A stretch of 64,000 nt of DNA from Chitinophaga sp. XS-30 (GTDB taxonomy: Bacteria; Bacteroidota; Bacteroidia; Chitinophagales; Chitinophagaceae): the NCBI RefSeq assembly GCF_008086345.1, contig NZ_CP043006.1:5888032-5952031 (forward strand). The letters are read 5' to 3'. The first letter of the stretch is position 1. Each line of letters starts with the position of its first letter. Below, piece by piece: positions 24,019 through 32,309 of this stretch. The position numbers and the translations under genes were made by a program. The notes beneath the pieces were generated by a model. It made no database searches. It was not told where the DNA came from and saw only the letters and a program-made list of their open reading frames with translations.

Positions 24019-25653
24019 ATGATGAATCAGACCTTGCGCAAACGTCCGCCCCTGCTGCTGAGCATTATCGCAGGCGGCATCATGTGGGCAGCCTGGCCCA
24101 CCTCCCCGCTGACTTTCCTGGTTTTCATCGGCCTGGTGCCGCTGCTGGCGGTGGCCGACAGGGTCAGCAACCGCGCTGCATGGTTTGGCCTGAGCTTTCT
24201 GACCTTCTGGATCTGGAACACCGGTGCCACCTGGTGGGTGGGCAATACCACCGTTCCGGCCAGCGGCATCTTCGCCAATGCATTTAATGCCTTGCTGATG
24301 ACCATTCCCTGGATGGGTTACAAGATCACGCTCGAACGGCATAGCCGCCTCACCGCCTACTTTTCGCTGGTCGTGTACTGGCTTGCCTTTGAATATATCC
24401 ATCAGGAATGGGAACTGAGCTGGCCCTGGCTGACGCTGGGCAATGCTTTCGCCATGCGTCCCGAATGGGTGCAATGGTACGAATATACCGGCACCATGGG
24501 CGGATCGCTATGGGTACTGCTGGTCAACATTTCTATATATGCCGCCTGGCGCAAACGCAGCAAGGGGACCGGATCAGGCTCCTTCCTCCTATGGAAGGAA
24601 GGCTGGAAGCCGATGTTGCTGCTGATCATTCCGATAATCATCTCATTCATTGTGGTCGTCAACGGTAAGATCAGCAAACAAGCGGGCATCGGCGTAGTGG
24701 TGGTACAGCCGAATATCGATCCGTATGACGAGAAGTTTTCGATGAGTTCCGCGCAGGAACAACTGGCAAAGCTGCTGGAGCTCACCCGGGCAAAAACAGG
24801 GGCGGGTACCCGCTTCGTGATCTGGCCCGAAACGGCGTTGTTCACGCAAGGCGCCTGGGAACATGAACTGAACAACCAGCCGGAGGTCACGGCCATCCGG
24901 AATTTCCTGCGGCTTTACCCCGATGTAAAGCTGATCACCGGCGCATCCACCTACAAACAATATCCGCTCCCCGGAGAAGCCCCCGCCACGGCCAGAACCC
25001 GCAGCGACGGAGGACCGCCGTACGATGCGTTCAACTCCGCTATCCAGATAGATACATCCTCCACCATCCAGATCTACCACAAAGCGAAGCTAGTGCCCGG
25101 CGTGGAGCTTACGCCCTATATGCGGTATCTGCCCTTTATGAAAAAGCTGGCCATGGATTTCGGCGGCATCACCGGCAGCTATGGATTGACGCCTGGTGTA
25201 GCCCTGTTCTCCAATCCTCCGCCGCATGGCAACGTTTTCGCCGCGATCTGCTACGAATCCGTTTACAGTCATTTTGTAGCGGAAAAAGTGCGCCAGGGCG
25301 CCAATCTCCTGGTAGTGAGCACCAACGACGGCTGGTGGGGCAACACCCAGGGCCACAAACAGCATATGCATTACGCCAGCCTGAGGGCCATCGAGACCCG
25401 GAGGTGGGTGGCCCGGAGCGCCAATACCGGAATATCCTGCTTCATCAGCCCCCAGGGCGATGTGATAGCCCCGCAGCCATACTGGCAACCGGCTGTTATC
25501 GCCCATAACGTAACAAAAGAGACCCGTCTGACGTTCTACGTAAAATACAGTGGCTACATCGCCAAAGCTCCTCTGATCTTTTGTATCTTGCTGCTATTGT
25601 ACACTATTGTTTTACAGGTAATCAGAAGAAGACATGTGGAAAAAAATCAATAA
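24019..25653 (+). CDS. lnt: apolipoprotein N-acyltransferase
   Basis: 544 residues. Six or so N-terminal membrane segments (about 10-215) precede a periplasmic nitrilase-fold domain (about 220-500) and a last membrane helix (about 515-538). The catalytic triad is readable: Glu in VIWPETALF (about 271), Lys in YHKAKLVPGVE (about 355), Cys in ICYESVYSHF (about 411). It N-acylates the lipidated Cys of apolipoproteins, finishing lipoprotein maturation; the window encodes several lipoproteins. Its end overlaps the next gene by 20 bp. Confidence 0.95.
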   Translation: MMNQTLRKRPPLLLSIIAGGIMWAAWPTSPLTFLVFIGLVPLLAVADRVSNRAAWFGLSFLTFWIWNTGATWWVGNTTVPASGIFANAFNALLMTIPWMGYKITLERHSRLTAYFSLVVYWLAFEYIHQEWELSWPWLTLGNAFAMRPEWVQWYEYTGTMGGSLWVLLVNISIYAAWRKRSKGTGSGSFLLWKEGWKPMLLLIIPIIISFIVVVNGKISKQAGIGVVVVQPNIDPYDEKFSMSSAQEQLAKLLELTRAKTGAGTRFVIWPETALFTQGAWEHELNNQPEVTAIRNFLRLYPDVKLITGASTYKQYPLPGEAPATARTRSDGGPPYDAFNSAIQIDTSSTIQIYHKAKLVPGVELTPYMRYLPFMKKLAMDFGGITGSYGLTPGVALFSNPPPHGNVFAAICYESVYSHFVAEKVRQGANLLVVSTNDGWWGNTQGHKQHMHYASLRAIETRRWVARSANTGISCFISPQGDVIAPQPYWQPAVIAHNVTKETRLTFYVKYSGYIAKAPLIFCILLLLYTIVLQVIRRRHVEKNQ

Positions 25654-26437
25654 CGGGAACCAGGAAGGGGCGTATTGGGCTGAAGGACAGGGAAAACCGG
25701 TAATACTGATCCACGGGTTCGGGGAGGACCACTCCGTCTGGGAACACCAGATCGCCTTCCTCCGGATGTACAACCGCGTACTGGTGCCGGACCTGCCGGG
25801 GACAAGGGAATCACCGCTGGCCGAAGGCCTCAGCATTGAAAGCATGGCGGAATTCGTATATGCGATACTGGTGGAAGAAGGGATCAGCCAGATAACCATG
25901 ATCGGGCATTCGATGGGCGGGTATGTTGCGCTCGCCTTTGCGGAGAAATACCCGCACCTGCTGGAAGGGCTGGGCCTGTTCAGCTCCACCGCCAAACCGG
26001 ACAGCGCAGAGAAAAAAGAAGCGAGACAAAAATCCATCAGGATGATCGGTCAGTACGGCAGTGAAGCTTTTCTCCGCCAGACGCTGCCAACCATGTTCTC
26101 GGAAAGCTTCCGCAACAAGCAGCCGGCAAGCGTGGAAAACTTCGTTACCAACGCTTTGTCCATTGGAAAAGCGTCGCTGATCGCCTATTATGAGGCGATG
26201 ATGGCAAGACCTGACCGCACCGCCATCCTGAAAGAAATAAAAGTACCGGTACTGTTTTTCATCGGGAAGGATGATGCAGCCATACCGCTGAATAATATAC
26301 TGGAGCAGGTAACACTGCCGGCTACAGCCAGCATCCACGTTTTTGAACAGGTAGGCCATATGGGCCTGCTGGAAGTATATGAGGAAAGTAACCTGATCCT
26401 CCATCATTTTATAGCTTTTTGCCAACGGGCAGTGTAA
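25634..26437 (+). CDS. alpha/beta-hydrolase
   Basis: 267 residues, cytoplasmic. Oxyanion region LIHGFGEDHSVW at about 25, nucleophile elbow IGHSMGGYVAL at about 94-104 (Ser catalytic), late acid in FFIGKDDAAIPL and His in FEQVGHMGLLE. The closest feel is of an esterase or MenH-like hydrolase, but substrate cannot be read from sequence. It overlaps lnt by 20 bp, so it is translationally linked to it. The window has MqnB/MqnD, so MenH of the classical menaquinone route is not expected. Confidence 0.88.
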   Translation: MWKKINNGNQEGAYWAEGQGKPVILIHGFGEDHSVWEHQIAFLRMYNRVLVPDLPGTRESPLAEGLSIESMAEFVYAILVEEGISQITMIGHSMGGYVALAFAEKYPHLLEGLGLFSSTAKPDSAEKKEARQKSIRMIGQYGSEAFLRQTLPTMFSESFRNKQPASVENFVTNALSIGKASLIAYYEAMMARPDRTAILKEIKVPVLFFIGKDDAAIPLNNILEQVTLPATASIHVFEQVGHMGLLEVYEESNLILHHFIAFCQRAV

Positions 26438-26442
26438 ACATT

Positions 26443-29028
26443 TTGCGCAGTTTACTGATAGTAACCATATTGGGCCTGGTTTCCCTGGCTGCAAGGGCTG
26501 ATCATATCATCGGCGGAGAGATGTATTATACCTACCTCGGCAAGAACGGTGTCAATAACCGCTACCGCATTTCCCTGAAACTGTTTGTCCGTTGCGATGC
26601 CACTAATGAACAATTCGATGCCAATGTGGATATTTCCATCTTCACCGGTCAGGGTAACTTTGTCACCACCCTGCCGCCTGCCGGACGGGAAAAGATAGAA
26701 CGCTATACCGCCACGGATGTAGATCCCTGCATCGTTAACCCGCCCTTTATCTGTTACCAGATCGGGTATTATCATGCGGAAGTGGAGCTTCCGCCGAACG
26801 CTGCCGGTTACGTTGCCTCGTTCCAGCGCTGCTGCAGGAGGATCGGCCTGGCCAATATCTTTTCGGACAATACCGTGGGGGCTACCTATTCCGTGACCAT
26901 ACCCGGCACGGATAACGGCTTCGATACGAACAGCGGGCCTCGGTTCTCCATGGAAAAAGGGGTGATCGTTTGCGCCAACAACCGCTTCAGCTACGACTAT
27001 TCCGCTGAAGATCCGGATAACGATTCCCTGGTATATTCTTTTACAACGGCTTACCGCGGCGCCACCCAGAACAACCCCAAACCCGTCAATTCCTCGCCTC
27101 CACCTTATTCTCCGGTGGTATACACCAACAGTTTCTCAGCCTCCCAGCCTTTGGGAGACAAGGTGACCATCGATCCGCAAACCGGCATCATCTCGGGCAT
27201 CGCGCCGCGAAGCGGGCTGTATATCGTGACCGTGACGGCAAAGGAATACCGCAACGGCGTGTACATCGGCGAGAATAAAAAAGAGTTCCAGTTCACGGTG
27301 GAATCCTGCGTGAAACAGGTGGTAGCCTCCACACCGGAGGAATACAAGGATTGCCAGAGCTTTACCATCAATTTTGTGAATAACAGCACCCCGGGCAAGC
27401 CTTATTTCTGGGATTTCGGGGACGGTGATACGCTCACCACCTGGAGCCGCGATGTGCTGCCGCATACTTATGCCAACCCCGGCACCTACACCGCCAAGCT
27501 GGCGGTGGACAGGGAAAGCAGCTGCGGCGACAGCATGTACACCACCGTAAGGGTATATCCTGTATTAACGCCCTCCTTTTCCGTGAGCGGCCTCTGCACC
27601 TCCAAACCCACTGAATTCACGAATACCTCCGTCAACACATACGGCACCATAGAATATTTCAAATGGGATTTCGGGAATACGGGCGTAACGAATGATACCT
27701 CCAACAACTCCGACCCTGCCTATCATTATACGCAACCCGGCGACTATACGGTGACGCTGCGTGTGCAAACCAGCATGGGATGCGAGCGCACCGTTTCCAA
27801 TACCTTTACGATATACGACAAGCCGCCGTTCACCGCCACGAACGACACCCTGCTTTGTTACCGCAACGGCATCCGGTTCCACGCGGAAAGCCCCCTGCCC
27901 GGGAGCTTCAGTTGGGCGCCCCTGTACAATATCACCGGGCACCTTACCGCCAATCCATACGCCACACCCGCGGTAGATACCACTTATGAGGTCACTTTTA
28001 CAGACAACAGCGGCTGCGTGAACAGCAAAGAGATATTTGTAGACGTCAGGGATACCATTTATGTGCGTACTGCTGCGGACAGTACGATCTGCACCGGCGA
28101 TCCCATCACGCTGACAGCCGAAACAGACGGCGAATATGAATTTACGTGGACGGACCTGAATACGAACCAGGTGGTGGCCACTACCCGCAGCACCACTATC
28201 AGGCCTACCGCTTCCGCCACTTACCATGTGCGCGTGGCGTTGGGCGACTGTTATTCCGACGACACCGTGAGCTACCGTACGGTAGACCCTCCCGCTGCAT
28301 ATGCCGGGCTTGATACAACGATCTGCTTCGGCGAAAAGGCTTTCCTCCATGCCGCCGGCGGCGCTTTTTATACCTGGCAGCCGGCATCCACCGTCACCAG
28401 TCCACGTAACGCCACTACCATTGCCTGGCCGGAGGATACCACCGTCTACATCGTAACGGTGACGGACACACTGGGATGCCCCAAAGCCGTACCGGATTCC
28501 ATCACGGTGAACGTTGTGCCGCCTGTACCTGCCTTTGCCGGCAACGATACCATCATCATCAAAGGGCAGCCTTTCCAGCTGAATGCCTCCGGCGGGGACG
28601 TGTACCATTGGTCGCCTCCGGACGGGCTGAACAGGACGGACATCCCCAATCCCGTTACCACCTATAACAACGACATCACCTATTACCTGCAGGTGTTCTC
28701 CGGCGAAGGCTGCGTTGGCGAAGACAATATCAGGATACGCTTCATGAACGGGCCCGATATCTACGTGCCAAATGCCTTTACGCCTAACGGGGACGGTATC
28801 AACGACGTATTCCGGCCCCTGCCCGTAGGCATCACGAAACTGGAGCTGTTCCGCATCTACAATCGTTGGGGAGAAGAAGTATTCCGGACCAATGAGTACC
28901 TGCGCGGCTGGGACGGCAAAGTGCGTGGCAGAACGGCCGATGCCGGCACCTATGTGTGGATCGTGCAAGGCACCAACACCGCCGGGGAAATGATGGAAAA
29001 AAGAGGTACGGTCACGCTGATACGATAA
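26443..29028 (+). CDS. type IX-secreted PKD protein with gliding-motility C-terminal domain
   Basis: 861 residues from a TTG at 26443 (MRSLLIVTILGLVSLAARA signal peptide); a TTG at 26419 would add eight residues and overlap the preceding gene. No ATG fits. Domains: an N-terminal Cys-containing domain starting DHIIGGEMYYTYLG and including SFQRCCRRIG (to about 290), two PKD modules (YFWDFGDGDTLTTW; FKWDFGNTGVTND) at about 310-445, several Ig-like units with TTICFGE/STICTGD openings, then the type B sorting domain (YVPNAFTPNGDGINDVF, FRIYNRWGEEVF, GTYVWIVQGT). Exported by the type IX system and attached to or released from the cell surface. Confidence 0.88.
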   Translation: MRSLLIVTILGLVSLAARADHIIGGEMYYTYLGKNGVNNRYRISLKLFVRCDATNEQFDANVDISIFTGQGNFVTTLPPAGREKIERYTATDVDPCIVNPPFICYQIGYYHAEVELPPNAAGYVASFQRCCRRIGLANIFSDNTVGATYSVTIPGTDNGFDTNSGPRFSMEKGVIVCANNRFSYDYSAEDPDNDSLVYSFTTAYRGATQNNPKPVNSSPPPYSPVVYTNSFSASQPLGDKVTIDPQTGIISGIAPRSGLYIVTVTAKEYRNGVYIGENKKEFQFTVESCVKQVVASTPEEYKDCQSFTINFVNNSTPGKPYFWDFGDGDTLTTWSRDVLPHTYANPGTYTAKLAVDRESSCGDSMYTTVRVYPVLTPSFSVSGLCTSKPTEFTNTSVNTYGTIEYFKWDFGNTGVTNDTSNNSDPAYHYTQPGDYTVTLRVQTSMGCERTVSNTFTIYDKPPFTATNDTLLCYRNGIRFHAESPLPGSFSWAPLYNITGHLTANPYATPAVDTTYEVTFTDNSGCVNSKEIFVDVRDTIYVRTAADSTICTGDPITLTAETDGEYEFTWTDLNTNQVVATTRSTTIRPTASATYHVRVALGDCYSDDTVSYRTVDPPAAYAGLDTTICFGEKAFLHAAGGAFYTWQPASTVTSPRNATTIAWPEDTTVYIVTVTDTLGCPKAVPDSITVNVVPPVPAFAGNDTIIIKGQPFQLNASGGDVYHWSPPDGLNRTDIPNPVTTYNNDITYYLQVFSGEGCVGEDNIRIRFMNGPDIYVPNAFTPNGDGINDVFRPLPVGITKLELFRIYNRWGEEVFRTNEYLRGWDGKVRGRTADAGTYVWIVQGTNTAGEMMEKRGTVTLIR

Positions 29029-29155
29029 GCCATTTTTAGCCCTTTCCTGCTTATACTTCACGCAGAAATCATTACACTTGACGATCTTTTTTATGTTCCT
29101 GCAAAACGCCTAAATCCCTTTATTTATCGTAAATTATAAGGAATAAGCCTTTCCC

Positions 29156-31087
29156 ATGGGCAAGTTTCTCTTCCTGGCACTAATAGGCAGTTTGCTGTAT
29201 TCCACGGTGATAGCATATCATATCATTGGAGGGGAAATTTATTACCGGAGCGTCGGGTATAATATGGCTAACGGGAGTTACCGGTACATCATCACACTCA
29301 AACTATACCGCGACGGCGACTTTGTATGCGGCACCCGTCAGGGTTGCCTGGATTACTTCGAGAACCCTGTGCCGGTCAACATATTCAATGCCGGCGGGCA
29401 AAGGGTGATGCCTCCCCAGTTGCTGAGCATCCAGTACACCCGCTCCATACGCGATACGCTCAAAAACCCCTGCCTGGCGCCGCAGACCATCTACCTTGAA
29501 GTGGCTTTCTATGAGGGGGATACCATTGAGCTGCCACCCGCAACAGGAGGTTACTATATCTCCTACCAGCGCTGCTGCCGCGGGGAAAGCATCACCAATA
29601 TCTACAATTCAGAACGGGAAGGCTCAACATTTTATACCGTGATCCCCGGCAGCGAAAGCGGCAGAATGGATAACAACAGCGCCTACTTCGGCATTGATGA
29701 GGCGCCGGTGATCTGCTCCGGGCTTCCGTTGCGCTACAACTATTCCGCTACCGATCCGGACGGGGACAGCCTGACCTACACACTATGCAGCGCACTCGCC
29801 AGCAATACCGCCAGAAGTAATGAAAGCGTTTCCCCGCCGCCCTACACCACTACCGTCAGCTATATTCCGCCATATCATGGAGGAGATCCTTTGGGCGGCA
29901 GCCCGCCTTTGTCGATCGACAATAACGGGCTGATCACCGGTACGCCCAACCGTTCCGGAAAATTTGTGGTATCCGTCTGCGTTTCGGAATACGACCGGCA
30001 TACGGGCCGGCTGCTGGGTACACATCATAAAGACATGCTGATCACTGTTTATTCCTGTGCAACCAGGATAGTAGCCTCTACTCCGCAACTGCTCAACCAT
30101 TGCAACGATACGCTCGGGCTGGCTGTGCCCATCAGCAATAACAGCGTGTCCGGCTTCACCTCTACCTACCAGTGGACCTTCAGCGACGGCACCGATACGT
30201 TGACAGACAGCCGGGATATCTTCTTCCACCATTTCCCGGATACGGGCGTGTACACTGTGAAGCTCGTGGTAAATCCCGGTCTTCCCTGCACGGACAGCAC
30301 CACGGGCCGGATCAACAATTATCCCGGATTAAGGGCGGATTTCTCGGTTAGCGGGCTGTGCCGGGAAGACCCTGTGTACTTCGACGATCATTCAACTTAC
30401 CGCTACGGCAATATCGTTAGCCGGAGATGGGACTTCGGGGTGCAACACACCGGTTCGGATACCTCCATGCTGCTGCGCCCCGTCTTCCGTTACCCCAACG
30501 GCGGGGTGTACACCATCCGGCTGGACCTGGAGACGGACAAGGGCTGCGAAGCCTCCGTCACCCGGAATCTCCGCCTGTACGAAGTGAATCCCTTTGCCGG
30601 GAATGATACCATCCTGGCGAGAGGACAAACACTGCGGCTGCAGGGCCAGGGCGGCGAGGTGTACAACTGGTGGCCGCCAACGGGATTGACAGACCCCAAC
30701 GTCCGCGACCCCATCCTCAGCTGGAATGACGAGATCAGTTTCGTGCTGCGCGTCAGCAATCAGCAGGGCTGCTTCGGGTACGATACCATCCATGTGAAAT
30801 ACTATACCGGCCCGCAGTTCTACGTACCAAACGCATTTTCCCCGAACGGGGACGGACAGAATGACTATTTCCGGTTCATTCCCGTAGGCATTCAGGAATA
30901 TCACTTCTTCCGCATCTTCAACCGCTGGGGCGAGCTGGTACACAGCTCGCTGGACTTCCGCCGGGGCTGGGACGGATATCACAAAGGCCGCCCCGCGCCC
31001 ATTGACACCTACCTCTGGATACTCGAAGGAGTAGACCTGAACGGCGAGAAACTTTTCAGGAAAGGAACGGTAACTTTGGTGCGATAA
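29156..31087 (+). CDS. second type IX-secreted PKD protein with gliding-motility C-terminal domain
   Basis: 643 residues, signal peptide MGKFLFLALIGSLLYSTVIA. It repeats the layout of the preceding gene: YHIIGGEIYYRSVGYN and SYQRCCRGESITN in the N-terminal domain, a PKD-like module (YQWTFSDGTDTLTDS), a second one (SRRWDFGVQHTG), an Ig-like NDTILARGQTLRL unit and the type B C-terminal domain (YVPNAFSPNGDGQNDYF, FRIFNRWGELVH, RGWDGYHKG). It lacks the extra Ig-like repeats of its neighbour. Tandem duplication with later divergence is likely. Function unknown; surface adhesin or fibre is plausible. Confidence 0.88.
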   Translation: MGKFLFLALIGSLLYSTVIAYHIIGGEIYYRSVGYNMANGSYRYIITLKLYRDGDFVCGTRQGCLDYFENPVPVNIFNAGGQRVMPPQLLSIQYTRSIRDTLKNPCLAPQTIYLEVAFYEGDTIELPPATGGYYISYQRCCRGESITNIYNSEREGSTFYTVIPGSESGRMDNNSAYFGIDEAPVICSGLPLRYNYSATDPDGDSLTYTLCSALASNTARSNESVSPPPYTTTVSYIPPYHGGDPLGGSPPLSIDNNGLITGTPNRSGKFVVSVCVSEYDRHTGRLLGTHHKDMLITVYSCATRIVASTPQLLNHCNDTLGLAVPISNNSVSGFTSTYQWTFSDGTDTLTDSRDIFFHHFPDTGVYTVKLVVNPGLPCTDSTTGRINNYPGLRADFSVSGLCREDPVYFDDHSTYRYGNIVSRRWDFGVQHTGSDTSMLLRPVFRYPNGGVYTIRLDLETDKGCEASVTRNLRLYEVNPFAGNDTILARGQTLRLQGQGGEVYNWWPPTGLTDPNVRDPILSWNDEISFVLRVSNQQGCFGYDTIHVKYYTGPQFYVPNAFSPNGDGQNDYFRFIPVGIQEYHFFRIFNRWGELVHSSLDFRRGWDGYHKGRPAPIDTYLWILEGVDLNGEKLFRKGTVTLVR

Positions 31088-31098
31088 AAAAACACCAT

Positions 31099-31857
31099 AT
31101 GCAAGGAAAAATAGCCCTTATCACCGGCGCAACGGCCGGTTTCGGAGAAGCTTGCGCCACCGCATTCGCAGCAGCAGGATATCATCTTGTTATCACCGGG
31201 CGCCGGGAAGAGCGGCTGCGGGAACTGCAACAGCAGCTGGAACAGGCCCATGCCGTCAAAGTAAAACCCCTGGTTTTTGATGTGCGTAACCGCAAAGCAA
31301 CAGAGCAGGCGCTTGGCTCACTGGAAGAGCACTGGCGGCAGGTGGATGTGCTTATCAACAATGCCGGTCTGGCGCTGGACCTCTCCCCGGTTGACGAAGG
31401 CGATCCCGATGACTGGGATACGATGCTGGATACCAATGTAAAAGGGCTGCTCTACGTTTCCAGGGCTGTAATGCCCTGGATGAAGGCAAGAAAACAGGGG
31501 CAGATCGTAAATATCGGCTCCACCGCAGCCAAGACCGTGTACGCCAAAGGAAATGTGTACTGCGCCAGCAAAGCCGCCGTGGACGCGCTCACACAGGGGA
31601 TGCGCATCGATCTGCTGCCCTGGAACATCAAGGTAACGGCCATACATCCCGGGGCCGCGGAAACCGAGTTCTCCCTTGTTCGCTTCAAAGGCGATGAAGC
31701 CCGTGCAAAAGATGTGTACAAAGGTTTTACGCCGCTCAGCGCAAAAGACGTGGCGGATGTGGCCCTGTACTGCTGCTCCCTGCCGCCACACGTCTGCATC
31801 AACGACCTGGTGCTGACCCCAACGGCACAAGCCAACGCCTATTACATCCAGCGATAA
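31099..31857 (+). CDS. short-chain dehydrogenase/reductase (YdfG-like)
   Basis: 252 residues. Rossmann motif ITGATAGFGEACATAFA, LINNAGLALDL, catalytic Ser in NIGSTAAKTVY and Tyr-x3-Lys in VYCASKAAVDALT, then AIHPGAAETEFSLVRFKGD. The motifs, length and ETEFS segment resemble E. coli YdfG (NADP-dependent 3-hydroxy acid/serine dehydrogenase). It begins 11 bp after the second type IX cargo gene but is unrelated in function. Confidence 0.88.
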   Translation: MQGKIALITGATAGFGEACATAFAAAGYHLVITGRREERLRELQQQLEQAHAVKVKPLVFDVRNRKATEQALGSLEEHWRQVDVLINNAGLALDLSPVDEGDPDDWDTMLDTNVKGLLYVSRAVMPWMKARKQGQIVNIGSTAAKTVYAKGNVYCASKAAVDALTQGMRIDLLPWNIKVTAIHPGAAETEFSLVRFKGDEARAKDVYKGFTPLSAKDVADVALYCCSLPPHVCINDLVLTPTAQANAYYIQR

Positions 31858-31899
31858 AAATTACACATAAGTGTTATAATACACGTTATAGTTTTTAAC

Positions 31900-31907
31900 T
31901 ATATTTG
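31900..31907 (+). promoter_or_regulatory. -7 box upstream of the 53-residue ORF
   Basis: TATATTTG, an exact TAnnTTTG match. No convincing TTTG at the -33 distance. Predicted leader to the small ORF is about 150 nt. Confidence 0.38.
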
Positions 31908-31944
31908 AAAGCCTATATATCTGACATGTGCAGCAGGAATGGTA

Positions 31945-32022
31945 ACGGCCCCGGAGCCGTATGCCTTCATAAATACCACGATATCAACGAAACGTAATAT
32001 TCCCCGTACCAAAAGGGTACGG
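31945..32022 (+). promoter_or_regulatory. two-hairpin leader of the small ORF
   Basis: Hairpin 1: ACGGC/GCCGT at 31945-31960 with a 6-nt loop. Hairpin 2: CCGTACC/GGTACGG at 32004-32022 with a 5-nt loop. Neither is followed by a T-run, so they look like leader structure rather than termination. Confidence 0.4.
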
Positions 32023-32064
32023 TCCGTCAAAAGAGCCTATTGATCATCCTATAACCATATCCCT

Positions 32065-32226
32065 ATGCTAACATTTGTTACTATGTACATCCTCCGGCTG
32101 TACTATCCAAGATGGAAAGAATTCATCAGCTTTTATCTCGACGGTTCCCGCAGGAACAACTATGGCCGCTGGGCCATGCGTCAAAGCTGGAAGAGCGAAA
32201 AATCGTACTCTTTCGGTTACAACTGA
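32065..32226 (+). CDS. 53-residue basic aromatic protein, unknown
   Basis: ATG at 32065 to TGA at 32226. The product starts MLTFVTMYILRLYYPRWKEF and ends SEKSYSFGYN. It has five Arg, four Lys, two Arg-Arg-like clusters and about a quarter aromatic residues (Tyr, Trp, Phe), and no signal peptide of normal form, although residues 1-13 are hydrophobic. It lies alone between a promoter-like box and a rho-independent terminator 20 bp after its stop. I recognise no family. A regulatory RNA without translation is the main alternative. Confidence 0.45.
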   Translation: MLTFVTMYILRLYYPRWKEFISFYLDGSRRNNYGRWAMRQSWKSEKSYSFGYN

Positions 32227-32246
32227 AAAACATCGTTTTCATGAAG

Positions 32247-32290
32247 GGTGACTAATAAGTAAATAATTACTTTGTTAGTCACCTTTTTTT
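32247..32290 (+). terminator. strong terminator after the small ORF
   Basis: Outer 9-bp stem GGTGACTAA/TTAGTCACC with an inner 6-bp stem AAGTAA/TTACTT and a 4-nt loop, followed by TTTTTTT. Oriented for plus-strand transcription. Confidence 0.88.
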
Positions 32291-32309
32291 AGGTCGTTCC
32301 CCCCGCTCA

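Larger units (their letters stand above)
31858..32309. other. intergenic region with a small transcription unit
   Basis: 452 bp between the SDR and the minus-strand lipoprotein gene. It holds a TAnnTTTG box (31900-31907), two compact hairpins (31945-31960 and 32004-32022), a 53-codon ORF (32065-32226) and a strong terminator (32247-32290), in the order expected of an independent plus-strand transcript of about 380 nt. Confidence 0.6.

Noticed and set aside
27565..29061. A 498-codon minus-strand frame opposite the first type IX cargo gene
   Set aside because: His/Gly/Arg-rich composition without motifs; it mirrors a repetitive secreted-protein gene whose plus-strand domains are clear.
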